A stretch of 64,000 bases of DNA from JAJRRH01 sp047638815 (GTDB lineage: Bacteria; Bacteroidota; Bacteroidia; Flavobacteriales_D; JABDKJ01), in assembly GCA_047638815.1 (NCBI GenBank), contig JBLIMR010000007.1:1-64000 (forward strand). The letters are read 5' to 3'. Shown in pieces: positions 53,982 to 61,953 of the stretch. The position numbers were made by a program, and so were the translations under genes. The notes beneath the pieces were generated by a model. It was given only the letters and a program-made list of their open reading frames with translations. It was not told the DNA's origin and did no database searches. Each line of letters starts with the position of its first letter. Position 1 is the first letter of the stretch.

Positions 53982-54569
53982 ATGCTACTATCTGCTTTAT
54001 CGGATGCTGAATTAGTGAGTGAATACCTTCAAGGCCGTGAGGCGGCTTTCGAAATTCTCATTAAAAGACACCAATCAAGAATTTTTTCCAATATATATTT
54101 TAAGGTTAAAGATGAAGATCTTGCCAATGACTTGTTTCAAGATGTTTTCATAAAGGTTGTGAATACTATGAGGTTGGGAAAATATAAAGAGGAAGGTAAG
54201 TTTCTTCCTTGGGTGTTAAGAATTGCCCATAACCTTGTTATTGATCACTTTAGAAGAGAAAGCAAGATGTACAAGGTTAGAACTACGGATGATTATGATC
54301 CATTCAGAAGTATAATGAATAATGAGGAAAATGCTCATGATGCTATGGTAGATGATCAAATAAACTCTGATGTTAAGGAGCTTATTGTCCACCTACCAAA
54401 GGATCAGCAGGAGATTATTCAATTGAGAATATTCAAAGGAATGAGTTTTAAGGATATCTCCGAAATGAAAGATATTAGTATCAATACTGCATTGGGCAGA
54501 ATGAGATATGCGCTAATAAATATGCGTAAACTGATTGAAGAAAATAATATAATTCTAACGAGATATTAA
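53982..54569 (+). CDS. ECF-like RNA polymerase sigma factor (conserved Bacteroidota type)
   Basis: A 195-residue sigma-70-family protein. Region 2 spans about 20-95 (EILIKRHQSRIFSNIYFKV, DLANDLFQDVFIKVV, FLPWVLRIAHNLVIDHFRR). Region 4 spans about 135-185 (LPKDQQEIIQLRIFKGMS and FKDISEMKDISINTALGRM, the helix-turn-helix). Spacer region 3.2 is short, as in ECF factors. It has no anti-sigma gene beside it. It resembles the sigma factor found near uvrA in many Bacteroidota; that synteny is from memory. Terminated by a hairpin 60 bases downstream. Confidence 0.92.
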   Translation: MLLSALSDAELVSEYLQGREAAFEILIKRHQSRIFSNIYFKVKDEDLANDLFQDVFIKVVNTMRLGKYKEEGKFLPWVLRIAHNLVIDHFRRESKMYKVRTTDDYDPFRSIMNNEENAHDAMVDDQINSDVKELIVHLPKDQQEIIQLRIFKGMSFKDISEMKDISINTALGRMRYALINMRKLIEENNIILTRY

Positions 54570-54629
54570 TTTATTCAAGACGTTATAGAAAGATAAGCTA
54601 AGTTGTTTAGTTTGGTTAGTAGTAAGGTT

Positions 54630-54663
54630 ATCCTGTCCTCTCCTGAGGGCAGGATTTTTTTTT
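54630..54663 (+). terminator. Intrinsic terminator after sigma gene
   Basis: ATCCTGTCCT and AGGGCAGGAT pair, with one mismatch, around a short loop and run into nine T residues. Confidence 0.85.
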
Positions 54664-54753
54664 GATCAAAAAGCAAATTGATGGAGTACGTACAATAATG
54701 TGATTTAATTGGCGTTTTAATGGAAACAACACAATAATTATAACGAATAGCCT

Positions 54754-54954
54754 ATGGCAAATTTTACTTTTAGAGAATTTTATTCCAATTTTAACAATAC
54801 AAATGATGACTCGCTTATGAACGTTATGTGCAGTATATCAGCGGACGAATATGTCCCAAGGAAACAGACATTAGATAATATTATGGGCTATAGTAAAGCT
54901 CTTAGTGTTAGAAAATCAAAGCATCTTAAGAATATTAAGATGTTGCTTAACTAA
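54754..54954 (+). CDS. Small protein of unknown function
   Basis: A 66-residue soluble protein with no signal. The N-terminal half is FTFREFYSNFNNTNDDSLM; the C-terminal half is basic, with MGYSKALSVRKSKHLKNIKM. It sits between two terminators, so it is its own transcription unit. It starts at an ATG and its short frame is clean. I do not recognise a family. Its position behind the sigma gene may mean a regulatory link. Confidence 0.7.
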   Translation: MANFTFREFYSNFNNTNDDSLMNVMCSISADEYVPRKQTLDNIMGYSKALSVRKSKHLKNIKMLLN

Positions 54955-54957
54955 TTT

Positions 54958-54995
54958 AAAAGCCATTCCTGATTTTTCTGGAATGGCTTTTTTTT
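54958..54995. terminator. Terminator shared by convergent small gene and DksA-like gene
   Basis: AAAAGCCATTCC and GGAATGGCTTTTTTTT pair around a 10-base loop, just after the small gene's stop. The stop codon of the DksA/TraR-like gene lies in its T tract, so it serves the minus strand as well. Confidence 0.85.
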
Positions 54996-55329
54996 ATCTT
55001 GCTGCGCATCGAACGCAGAAATTACTTTCCGGTAAAAGCATTAGCCGCATTGGGTTGATGTCTATTCCGCATTTCCCGCAAAGCCCATAGCTGTCCTCTC
55101 GTAATCTTTCTTTCGCTCTCAGTAACTTTCGTAATTTCAGTTCCGAAGACCTTAAGGCTGCTTCATTGACACTTTTGTTATTGATAGCATCCATTCGACT
55201 TATTCTACCAATTGCATTCTCTGGTGGAATGGGTTTCGTCAATTCCTTCAACGTTACAATCTCCTTTTCAAGCTTTATGATGTTATCTTTAATTAAGATT
55301 TCAAGTTCATTCTTTTTATCAGAATCCAT
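54994..55329 (-). CDS. DksA/TraR-family C4 zinc-finger protein
   Basis: A 111-residue protein. An N-terminal pair of helices forms a coiled coil (DSDKKNELEILIKDNIIKLE). The C-terminal zinc finger has C84/C87 and C105/C108 (CGKCGIDINP and FCVRCAAR). This is the DksA/TraR fold, which inserts into the secondary channel of RNA polymerase, but the acidic tip residues of true DksA are not clear here. The start is an ATG 6 bases after the valS stop, so both are in one transcript. Confidence 0.88.
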   Translation of the reverse strand: MDSDKKNELEILIKDNIIKLEKEIVTLKELTKPIPPENAIGRISRMDAINNKSVNEAALRSSELKLRKLLRAKERLREDSYGLCGKCGIDINPMRLMLLPESNFCVRCAAR

Positions 55330-55335
55330 AGGATT

Positions 55336-57960
55336 TTAGTTTAAGGAACTAAGTTTTTCCTCGAGGACACTTACCTTATTCATAGCATCGTCCCTCTTCT
55401 TTCGCTCTATTGCAACTACGGTTTCTGGTGCATTATCCACAAATCGAGCATTGGATAATTTTTTATCTACAGCTTTGATAAAGCCTTTTTGATAATCTAG
55501 ATCCTTTTGAATTTTTTTCTTTTCCTGTTCGATATCAATCGTATCTCCAAACGGAATATAATATTGATCTGATCCCACAAGGAAGGAATTGGAATTTGGC
55601 ACCTGATCATCTACAACCTGATACGACTCTAGCTTGCATATGTGCGTGATGAGTGCGTTAAAGTCATCGTTCAGTTGTCTGTTGCTTTTTAAGGTACTCA
55701 TGTTGAGCAAGACATGATTGGCAATATTGTTCTGTTTTCTGATCTTACGTACATTAGAAATTATTTGAGATGCATATTCGAAATCATTTAGGAGTTTGTT
55801 GTTTATTGCACCAACTTTCGGCCAAACATCAATGGTCAAAGCTTCTTTTTCCCCTCTAACTCTTACGCTTTGCCATATTTCTTCAGATAAGAATGGCATG
55901 AACGGGTGAAGAACTCTTATCATATCTTCCAATATTGATATAGTCGAATCGTAAGTTGCTCGATCAATTGGTTGCTCATATCCTGGCTTTATCATCTCCA
56001 AAAACCAACCACTAAAATCGTCTTTCATGAGTTTGTAAGTACCCATTAGAGCTTCAGACAATCTGAATCTGTCAAAACTGATGTTGATTTCAGTAAGTTC
56101 TTTTGAGAATGTGGAGGACATCCATTCAACAGCCAATTTAGCGTGCATAGGTTGATCTATATCAGCCACTTCCCAACTTTTAACCAATCGGAAAGCATTC
56201 CATATTTTATTGCTGAAGTTTCTCCCCTGTTCACATAATTTTGAATCGAATGGAATATCGTTTCCGGCAGGAGCTGTAAGAAGCAATCCAACACGTACAC
56301 CGTCTGCTCCATATTCACTAATCAGTTCTAATGGATCTGGCGAGTTACCCAATGATTTACTCATCTTACGCCCGAGCTTATCTCGTACTATTCCAGTAAA
56401 GTATACATTTTCAAAAGGAATTTGCTTTTTGAAATGTTCTCCAGCCATGATCATTCGGGCAACCCAAAAGAAAATAATATCTGGTCCAGTAACAAGGTCT
56501 TTGGTAGGGTAGTAGTAGTCAATCTCTTCCTTGGAATAAAAGCCATCAAAAACAGAAATAGGCCATAGCCATGAAGAGAACCAAGTATCCATCACATCTT
56601 CATCCTGCTTTAAATCTTCTAGTTTAAGATCATTATTTCCAGATTTAATTTTAGCTGATATCAAGGCTTCTTCTAGAGTTTTAGAAACTACAAAATCATT
56701 CTCGTTTTCACCATAATAAAATGCCGGAATCCTGTGTCCCCACCACAATTGTCGACTAATGCACCAATCACGTATATTCTCCATCCAATGCTTGTACGTG
56801 TTGACATATTTCTTTGGATAGATATTAATTTCTTCATCAAGAACTACCTTAAGTGCAGGTTCTGCCAATGATTCCATTTTCACCCACCATTGTAAGGATA
56901 ATCTTGGTTCAACAGGGACATCGGTTCTTTCCGAAAATCCAACTTTGTTGTCATAGTCTTCAACCTTAACTAGATGTCCGCTTTCTTTGAGTTCCTGTTC
57001 AATTTCGGCTCTAACTACAAACCTGTCTTTGCCAATGTATAGTTGTGCGTTTTCATTCAGAGTGCCATCCGCATTCAGGATATTAATGATCTCAAGATTA
57101 TGTTTTTTACCCAATTCATAATCATTTACATCATGGGCAGGAGTTACCTTAAGGCAACCAGTTCCGAATTCACGATCAACATAGTCATCAAGAATTATTG
57201 GTATTTCACGTCCAATAAGCGGAACAATGGCTTTTTTGCCATGAAGTGCTATATGTCTTTCATCTTCGGGATGAATGCATATAGCAGAATCACCTAGGAT
57301 TGTCTCAGGTCTTGTTGTGGCAATTGTCAACCATTCATCAGTGCCAGCCACCTGGTATTTAACATGATATAGTTTTGATTTCACTTCTTTGTGAATGACC
57401 TCTTCATCACTAAGTGCAGTTTTAGCTGCAGGATCCCAATTTATCATTCGTTCTCCACGATAAATAAGATCCTGATTGAACAGCTCAATAAACGTGTCAA
57501 TAACACTTTCGCTATATTGTTCGTCCATGGTGAATCTGGTTCTAGCCCAGTCACAACTAGCTCCTAATTTTTTTAACTGATTGAGAATCAGCCCGCCATG
57601 TTCCTCTTTCCATTCCCATGCATGTTCAAGAAATTCATCTCGACTTAAACTGGATTTTTTAATGCCTTGTTTACGTAATTTTTGAACGACCTTGGATTCA
57701 GTTGCGATGGATGCATGATCGGTTCCAGGTACCCAACAGGCATTGTAGCCTTGCATTCTGGCTTTCCGGATAAGGATATCCTGAATTGTGTTATTAAGCA
57801 TATGACCCATATGTAGAACACCAGTAACGTTTGGAGGTGGGATAACAATAGTGTAAGATTCTCTTTCGTCCGGTTCAGAATGAAAAAAATCGTGCTTAAG
57901 CCAATACGCGTACCACTTACTTTCTGTTTCGCTCGGATTGTATTTAGAAGGAATCTCCAT
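55336..57960 (-). CDS. valS: Valyl-tRNA synthetase
   Basis: Charges tRNA-Val. The protein from the ATG at 57960 has 874 residues; an ATG at 57990 would fall at the predicted transcription start and is rejected. HIGH-type motif H50-M-G-H53 in PPPNVTGVLHMGH. The editing CP1 domain shows TTRPETILGDSAICIHPED and GTGCLKVTPAHDVNDYELG. The class I closing motif is GRKMSKSLGNSPDP. A C-terminal coiled coil (DIEQEKKKIQKDLDYQKG) binds tRNA. Complete; nothing odd. Confidence 0.97.
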   Translation of the reverse strand: MEIPSKYNPSETESKWYAYWLKHDFFHSEPDERESYTIVIPPPNVTGVLHMGHMLNNTIQDILIRKARMQGYNACWVPGTDHASIATESKVVQKLRKQGIKKSSLSRDEFLEHAWEWKEEHGGLILNQLKKLGASCDWARTRFTMDEQYSESVIDTFIELFNQDLIYRGERMINWDPAAKTALSDEEVIHKEVKSKLYHVKYQVAGTDEWLTIATTRPETILGDSAICIHPEDERHIALHGKKAIVPLIGREIPIILDDYVDREFGTGCLKVTPAHDVNDYELGKKHNLEIINILNADGTLNENAQLYIGKDRFVVRAEIEQELKESGHLVKVEDYDNKVGFSERTDVPVEPRLSLQWWVKMESLAEPALKVVLDEEINIYPKKYVNTYKHWMENIRDWCISRQLWWGHRIPAFYYGENENDFVVSKTLEEALISAKIKSGNNDLKLEDLKQDEDVMDTWFSSWLWPISVFDGFYSKEEIDYYYPTKDLVTGPDIIFFWVARMIMAGEHFKKQIPFENVYFTGIVRDKLGRKMSKSLGNSPDPLELISEYGADGVRVGLLLTAPAGNDIPFDSKLCEQGRNFSNKIWNAFRLVKSWEVADIDQPMHAKLAVEWMSSTFSKELTEINISFDRFRLSEALMGTYKLMKDDFSGWFLEMIKPGYEQPIDRATYDSTISILEDMIRVLHPFMPFLSEEIWQSVRVRGEKEALTIDVWPKVGAINNKLLNDFEYASQIISNVRKIRKQNNIANHVLLNMSTLKSNRQLNDDFNALITHICKLESYQVVDDQVPNSNSFLVGSDQYYIPFGDTIDIEQEKKKIQKDLDYQKGFIKAVDKKLSNARFVDNAPETVVAIERKKRDDAMNKVSVLEEKLSSLN

Positions 57961-57991
57961 TGTCTTTATATGTCTTAAATATAGTTTCATG

Positions 57992-58021
57992 CAAAATTAT
58001 CTATTTACTATTACGATTCAA
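57992..58021 (-). promoter_or_regulatory. Promoter of valS
   Basis: TTG at 58021-58019, a 19-base spacer, then TAATTTTG at 57999-57992 on the minus strand. The predicted transcript begins just past the outer ATG (57990), leaving the ATG at 57960 as the start. Confidence 0.75.
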
Positions 58022-58152
58022 GCAATTGGCAACAATTAATTATGACCTAAATAATTAAAAATGCGCCTTAGAAATGACATTTGAATTTTCTAAACTAACT
58101 CATTGTTAGGGAAAAGACTTTTCCAACATACCGGATTTAACGATGGATAAAG

Positions 58153-59103
58153 TTGATTTTGAGGATAATTTGCATTAAAATTGCAGGTAACTACGAAAAA
58201 AATAATGGAGTGAGCGACCAAACCAAACTATTCCAAAAAATTCAAATGTGCTTTTTTGCAATAGCATTCTTAGTGAATTTATCTTTTACAAGTCCAAATG
58301 CTAATATCGACTATCTAGATAGTTCTGAAAAGTCAATAACGGCTATGACTTATAATATTCGTTTTGATATACCCGGAGATGAGAACTATAATTGGGATGA
58401 GAGGAGAAATATGATTTCTCAAACGATAAGCTCTAATTCTCCTGATGTTATGGGAGTGCAAGAGGCTTATTACAATCAAATTAAATGGCTAGAAGACGAA
58501 CTTAAAGTATATGAATGGTATGCGGTTGGTGGAGAGGATGGAGAGTTTAGAGGGGAGTATTGCGCTATTTTCTTCCAAAAGGAGAAATATGAATTGTTGG
58601 ATTCGGGAACTTATTGGTTGGCTGAGGATGATGCAAAGCCAGGAAGTTTAGCATGGGATTCTGAAGAACCAAGCGTGATGACATGTGTGAAATTAAAAAT
58701 GAAATCCAATGGGGAAACAATTTTTGTTTTTAATACTAGGTTAGGTGAAACAGATAAGGCTAAGATTGAAGGATCTAAAAAGTTATTAGAGAAGATTGGT
58801 GAAATTGCTAAGAATAACAGTTTTATTCTGACCGGAGATTTTAACTCCGAACCTGAGCATAAAAGTATTCAATTGATTAAGGAGCATTGCAAAGAGGCGA
58901 AAGCAAGTTGTTTTATTAATGCTTCAGATCTTGATTACACCTTGATTTTTGATGATAATGGCAACAAAGTTCATAAGAGACAGGACTATGTTTTTTTTAG
59001 TGATAATTTTCCAGTAAACTCATATGAAGTACTAAATAATACTTTCAATAAGAAGTATCCATCGGATCACTTACCTGTTCTTTGTAGGCTACGTTTGCCC
59101 TAG
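58153..59103 (+). CDS. Secreted endonuclease/exonuclease/phosphatase-family enzyme
   Basis: A protein of 316 residues (or about 297 from a GTG at 58210, or 285 from an ATG at 58246; the start is uncertain and TTG is only the longest choice). A hydrophobic stretch (MCFFAIAFLVNLSFTS) is a signal peptide or anchor. EEP-fold motifs follow in order: MTYNIRFD, VMGVQEAYYNQI (catalytic Glu), GDFNSEPEHK (Asp/Asn pair) and SDHLPVL (Asp-His). These phosphodiesterases act on nucleic acids, inositol phosphates or lipids; the substrate is not predictable. Divergent from valS, convergent with the TPR gene. Confidence 0.88.
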   Translation: MILRIICIKIAGNYEKNNGVSDQTKLFQKIQMCFFAIAFLVNLSFTSPNANIDYLDSSEKSITAMTYNIRFDIPGDENYNWDERRNMISQTISSNSPDVMGVQEAYYNQIKWLEDELKVYEWYAVGGEDGEFRGEYCAIFFQKEKYELLDSGTYWLAEDDAKPGSLAWDSEEPSVMTCVKLKMKSNGETIFVFNTRLGETDKAKIEGSKKLLEKIGEIAKNNSFILTGDFNSEPEHKSIQLIKEHCKEAKASCFINASDLDYTLIFDDNGNKVHKRQDYVFFSDNFPVNSYEVLNNTFNKKYPSDHLPVLCRLRLP

Positions 59104-59144
59104 CAAAAACAGATTTCAGAATGAAAATAGTATTAATGAATGTC

Positions 59145-60686
59145 CTAAGCTTTAAGTAATTTTCGGTTCTTTATTGACTCAGAAATTGTACATCCATTTA
59201 ATTTTGAATGGACCCAAGCATCAAAATCAAAAAACTTTAATGCAGCCATTTCATACTCGTCATCTTTTAATTTATCGATCTCGTCACTCAATTCTTGGAG
59301 AATATTATTGTACTCATCTTTTGACTTGTTTTTGGATAAAGACTTTAAGGACTTAATCATTAGCTCTTCAATTTTATAGGCTAGCTGTCTTTTATTCAGG
59401 TACCTATGAGTTGATTTAATAATGTATTCTAAAAGTTCAAAATTCCCGAGTTCAAAATGAATTAGTAGATTAAAGATTCTTGAGTAACCATAAACATCCT
59501 GTCTTAAGCTTGGTTCATTATCATTTAATACTTTGTTGATCCAGAAAAGAGCTACATTATAGTCTCCATAGCAAAAATAAGCATAGGCGATTTTGTAGTG
59601 GAACAAGACCTCTTGCTCCTTATTTATTTTGTTCTCATATTTTTCAAGTTGTTCTATTATTTCAGGAGCCAATTTCACTGACTCCTCAAAATCACCTTTT
59701 CTTGAATTGAGCGTCAATTCATTTAGGTATGAAGATGTAAATATTCTAACTCGAGAATCATAGTTTGAAAAACTTCTGCTACTATCTGGCAGAGCATTCA
59801 TTTCCTTGATCATGTTTTGAGCTTGGCTATAGTTTCCGAGTTCAATCTGACTTGACAAGATACTGGCAACGGTATTGATATATCTTTTGGTAAGGTCATT
59901 TTTAATTAGGGGGTTGTCGTCAAATACTTTTTTAACCTTTCTGAAGTTTTCAATACAAAGGTCAAGATCCTGATTGGCTAGGGCGCAATAGCCTTTTATG
60001 TAATAACAGATGGTAGTTGCTCTTTTGGAGAGTGCTGTATTTTTATCTGAGATTAAGGGGTGATTTGAAATTTCCGCAACAATTTTCTTATCGACTAGAT
60101 TCCTCACGTAGCCACCACTTCTAAAAATATAGTTTATTTTGGAGTAAAGAATGTGATATGCAGCAAGATTTCTCAGTTTGTTTATGACATTTCGCTCATT
60201 AACTATCAGTGAATCAATGTCTTTCGTGAATTCACCTTCCTCATATTCCTCCTCAAGGAGTATTTTTTCCCATAACATGAGCTCGTACAAGTAATAAAAC
60301 TTCTCGTGTTCATTGGCTTTCTTTTTAGCCCTTTGGAGAAATTTATTTGCTTCTTTATATAAGGCTTTGTGATAAAGGATTTCGATATTCTTTATCTCCT
60401 GTTGTAATATTGAATTAATCGTATTGTCAGCTCTATAAGCTCTTAAGCTTTTAAGAATGAGTTTGTATAGGTGATTCTTCTCAGAAGGGAAGTGTTGAAC
60501 GAAACGCTTATTCTTGAAAGTTCTTTTAATCCCTTCTTCATCGTAAGTGTCTTGCTTGTCAATAACATCGAAGATTTTAAGATAGTTTTTCTTCCCAGAC
60601 TGTAATGAAGATGATAATTTGAAAAAGCGTTTTTCGCTCTTCGTTAATGATTTTATTAAATCGAACAGGTCATTAGAGGGTTTCAT
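59145..60686 (-). CDS. TPR-like helical protein of unknown function
   Basis: A 513-residue soluble protein, mostly alpha helices with a tetratricopeptide-like pattern (CALANQDLDLCIENFRKVKK; YAYFCYGDYNVALFWINKVL). No signal peptide, no membrane segment, no enzyme motif. The N-terminal 30 residues (LIKSLTKSEKRFFKLSSSLQ) are a conserved-looking signature that I associate with long uncharacterised Bacteroidota proteins. The start region carries an unusual cluster of ATACAAT/ATTGTAT repeats, suggesting its expression is regulated. Confidence 0.8.
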   Translation of the reverse strand: MKPSNDLFDLIKSLTKSEKRFFKLSSSLQSGKKNYLKIFDVIDKQDTYDEEGIKRTFKNKRFVQHFPSEKNHLYKLILKSLRAYRADNTINSILQQEIKNIEILYHKALYKEANKFLQRAKKKANEHEKFYYLYELMLWEKILLEEEYEEGEFTKDIDSLIVNERNVINKLRNLAAYHILYSKINYIFRSGGYVRNLVDKKIVAEISNHPLISDKNTALSKRATTICYYIKGYCALANQDLDLCIENFRKVKKVFDDNPLIKNDLTKRYINTVASILSSQIELGNYSQAQNMIKEMNALPDSSRSFSNYDSRVRIFTSSYLNELTLNSRKGDFEESVKLAPEIIEQLEKYENKINKEQEVLFHYKIAYAYFCYGDYNVALFWINKVLNDNEPSLRQDVYGYSRIFNLLIHFELGNFELLEYIIKSTHRYLNKRQLAYKIEELMIKSLKSLSKNKSKDEYNNILQELSDEIDKLKDDEYEMAALKFFDFDAWVHSKLNGCTISESIKNRKLLKA

Positions 60687-60687
60687 A

Positions 60688-60732
60688 GGAATACAATATT
60701 AACTTACAAGGATTATACAATTATTGTATTCC
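60688..60732. promoter_or_regulatory. Operator-like palindromes at the 5' end of the TPR gene
   Basis: GGAATACAATA at 60688-60698 is an exact complement of TATTGTATTCC at 60722-60732, and ATACAAT-T-ATTGTAT forms a second, compact palindrome at 60715-60729. The start codon lies at 60686-60684, only two bases away. The heptamer occurs again at 60801-60807. Either a repressor site or a leader hairpin. Confidence 0.45.
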
Positions 60733-61018
60733 AAACCCTACTTCAATAAGTGCTTTTATTCAATTTATTTTTTCAAGAATAAAAATTGGCTTGTAAAGCT
60801 ATTGTATTATGAGGTTGGAATTTATCACGTTGATGTATCATGTTTCACAGCCCATAAAGTTGTAAGTTGCATTTAATCAATAGTATATAATATTGAAAAA
60901 GAGATTAATTGGTCGTTAGGTTTTGAATAATAAAAGCCATCATTATAATTTTACCGATGGATTATTTGGTCTATTTTGACCTGTGAGCGAGATTTAATGA
61001 TATAGTATTTTACAATAG
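60733..61018. other. Mostly empty intergenic region
   Basis: Apart from one ATTGTAT copy at 60801-60807 I see no gene, RNA or terminator here. The gap between the two minus-strand genes, counted from 60687, is 332 bases. Confidence 0.4.
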
Positions 61019-61891
61019 TTATATTGAGATTGGAGCAATGGTTATTTCAAATTCATCGAAAAATGATTGAAACTCATCTATCCAATTGGTGAAATCACTT
61101 ATGATACCATCAACACCAATTGATATCAACTCAATTATGGAAGATTTTTCATTCACGGTCCATGGAATGACCATAATTTCTTTGTCATGACAATAGTCAA
61201 CAAGTTTTTTGTCCACCAATTTGTATTGTGGACCAAAAATATCTGGCTTATGTTCTAGTTTCTCAATTTCTTCAATGATATTTTTATAATCATCCTGAAA
61301 TAGAAAAGAGCACTTTAGTTTAGGATTTGTCGATTTAACGACATTAATCACTCTTCTGTCAAAGGCTTGAATTATAGTCCTATCGAGCATGCCAGCGGTC
61401 ATAATTTCATCGATCACCTTATTGGTAAATGTTACAGGATCGGGATGAAAATCTCTTTCCGTTTCTTCAAAACACTTAATTTCAATACTGTAATTAATGG
61501 GCTTCAAATTGTTTGTCTGAATATGGTTTTCAACCTCTAAAAAAGTTTGCTTTAGCGTGGGTTTGGATGCAAATGCTTTACGTTGTTCCTTAAAAACAGG
61601 ATGATCTTTACTGCCAACATCCCACTTTGAAATTTCTTCCATAGTCATTTTGTAAATGTTGAAAGACCTTTCGTTGGTAGAGTCGATGGCTCCTCCATGC
61701 GGAGGACTACTTATTATCGAGGAAAAGAATGGTTCATGTGAGACTACGACTTCTCCATCTCCAGATAGAACGACATCAAGTTCAATAGTACTTACGCCAT
61801 GATCTATGGCGGTAATAAATGAAGGAATAGTATTCTCGGGCATTGTGCCTCTACTGCCACGATGGCCTTGCCAATCAATTCTAGATTTCAT
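61019..61891 (-). CDS. Glycerophosphodiester phosphodiesterase
   Basis: A 290-residue TIM-barrel enzyme that hydrolyses glycerophosphodiesters to glycerol-3-phosphate and an alcohol. Signature residues: H10-R11-G in WQGHRGSRG, PENTIPSF with E19, E37/D39 in TIELDV, and H52 in VVSHEPFF. The C-terminal half holds PWTVNEKSSIIELISIGVDGIISD. No signal peptide, so it is probably cytoplasmic. It begins 62 bases after the T9SS protein gene on the same strand; co-transcription is possible. Confidence 0.92.
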   Translation of the reverse strand: MKSRIDWQGHRGSRGTMPENTIPSFITAIDHGVSTIELDVVLSGDGEVVVSHEPFFSSIISSPPHGGAIDSTNERSFNIYKMTMEEISKWDVGSKDHPVFKEQRKAFASKPTLKQTFLEVENHIQTNNLKPINYSIEIKCFEETERDFHPDPVTFTNKVIDEIMTAGMLDRTIIQAFDRRVINVVKSTNPKLKCSFLFQDDYKNIIEEIEKLEHKPDIFGPQYKLVDKKLVDYCHDKEIMVIPWTVNEKSSIIELISIGVDGIISDFTNWIDEFQSFFDEFEITIAPISI

Positions 61892-61953
61892 TGGGGGTAA
61901 AAATAACCCAATAAATGATAACGAATGGTATTGACTGTAGAATTGTCGTATAG

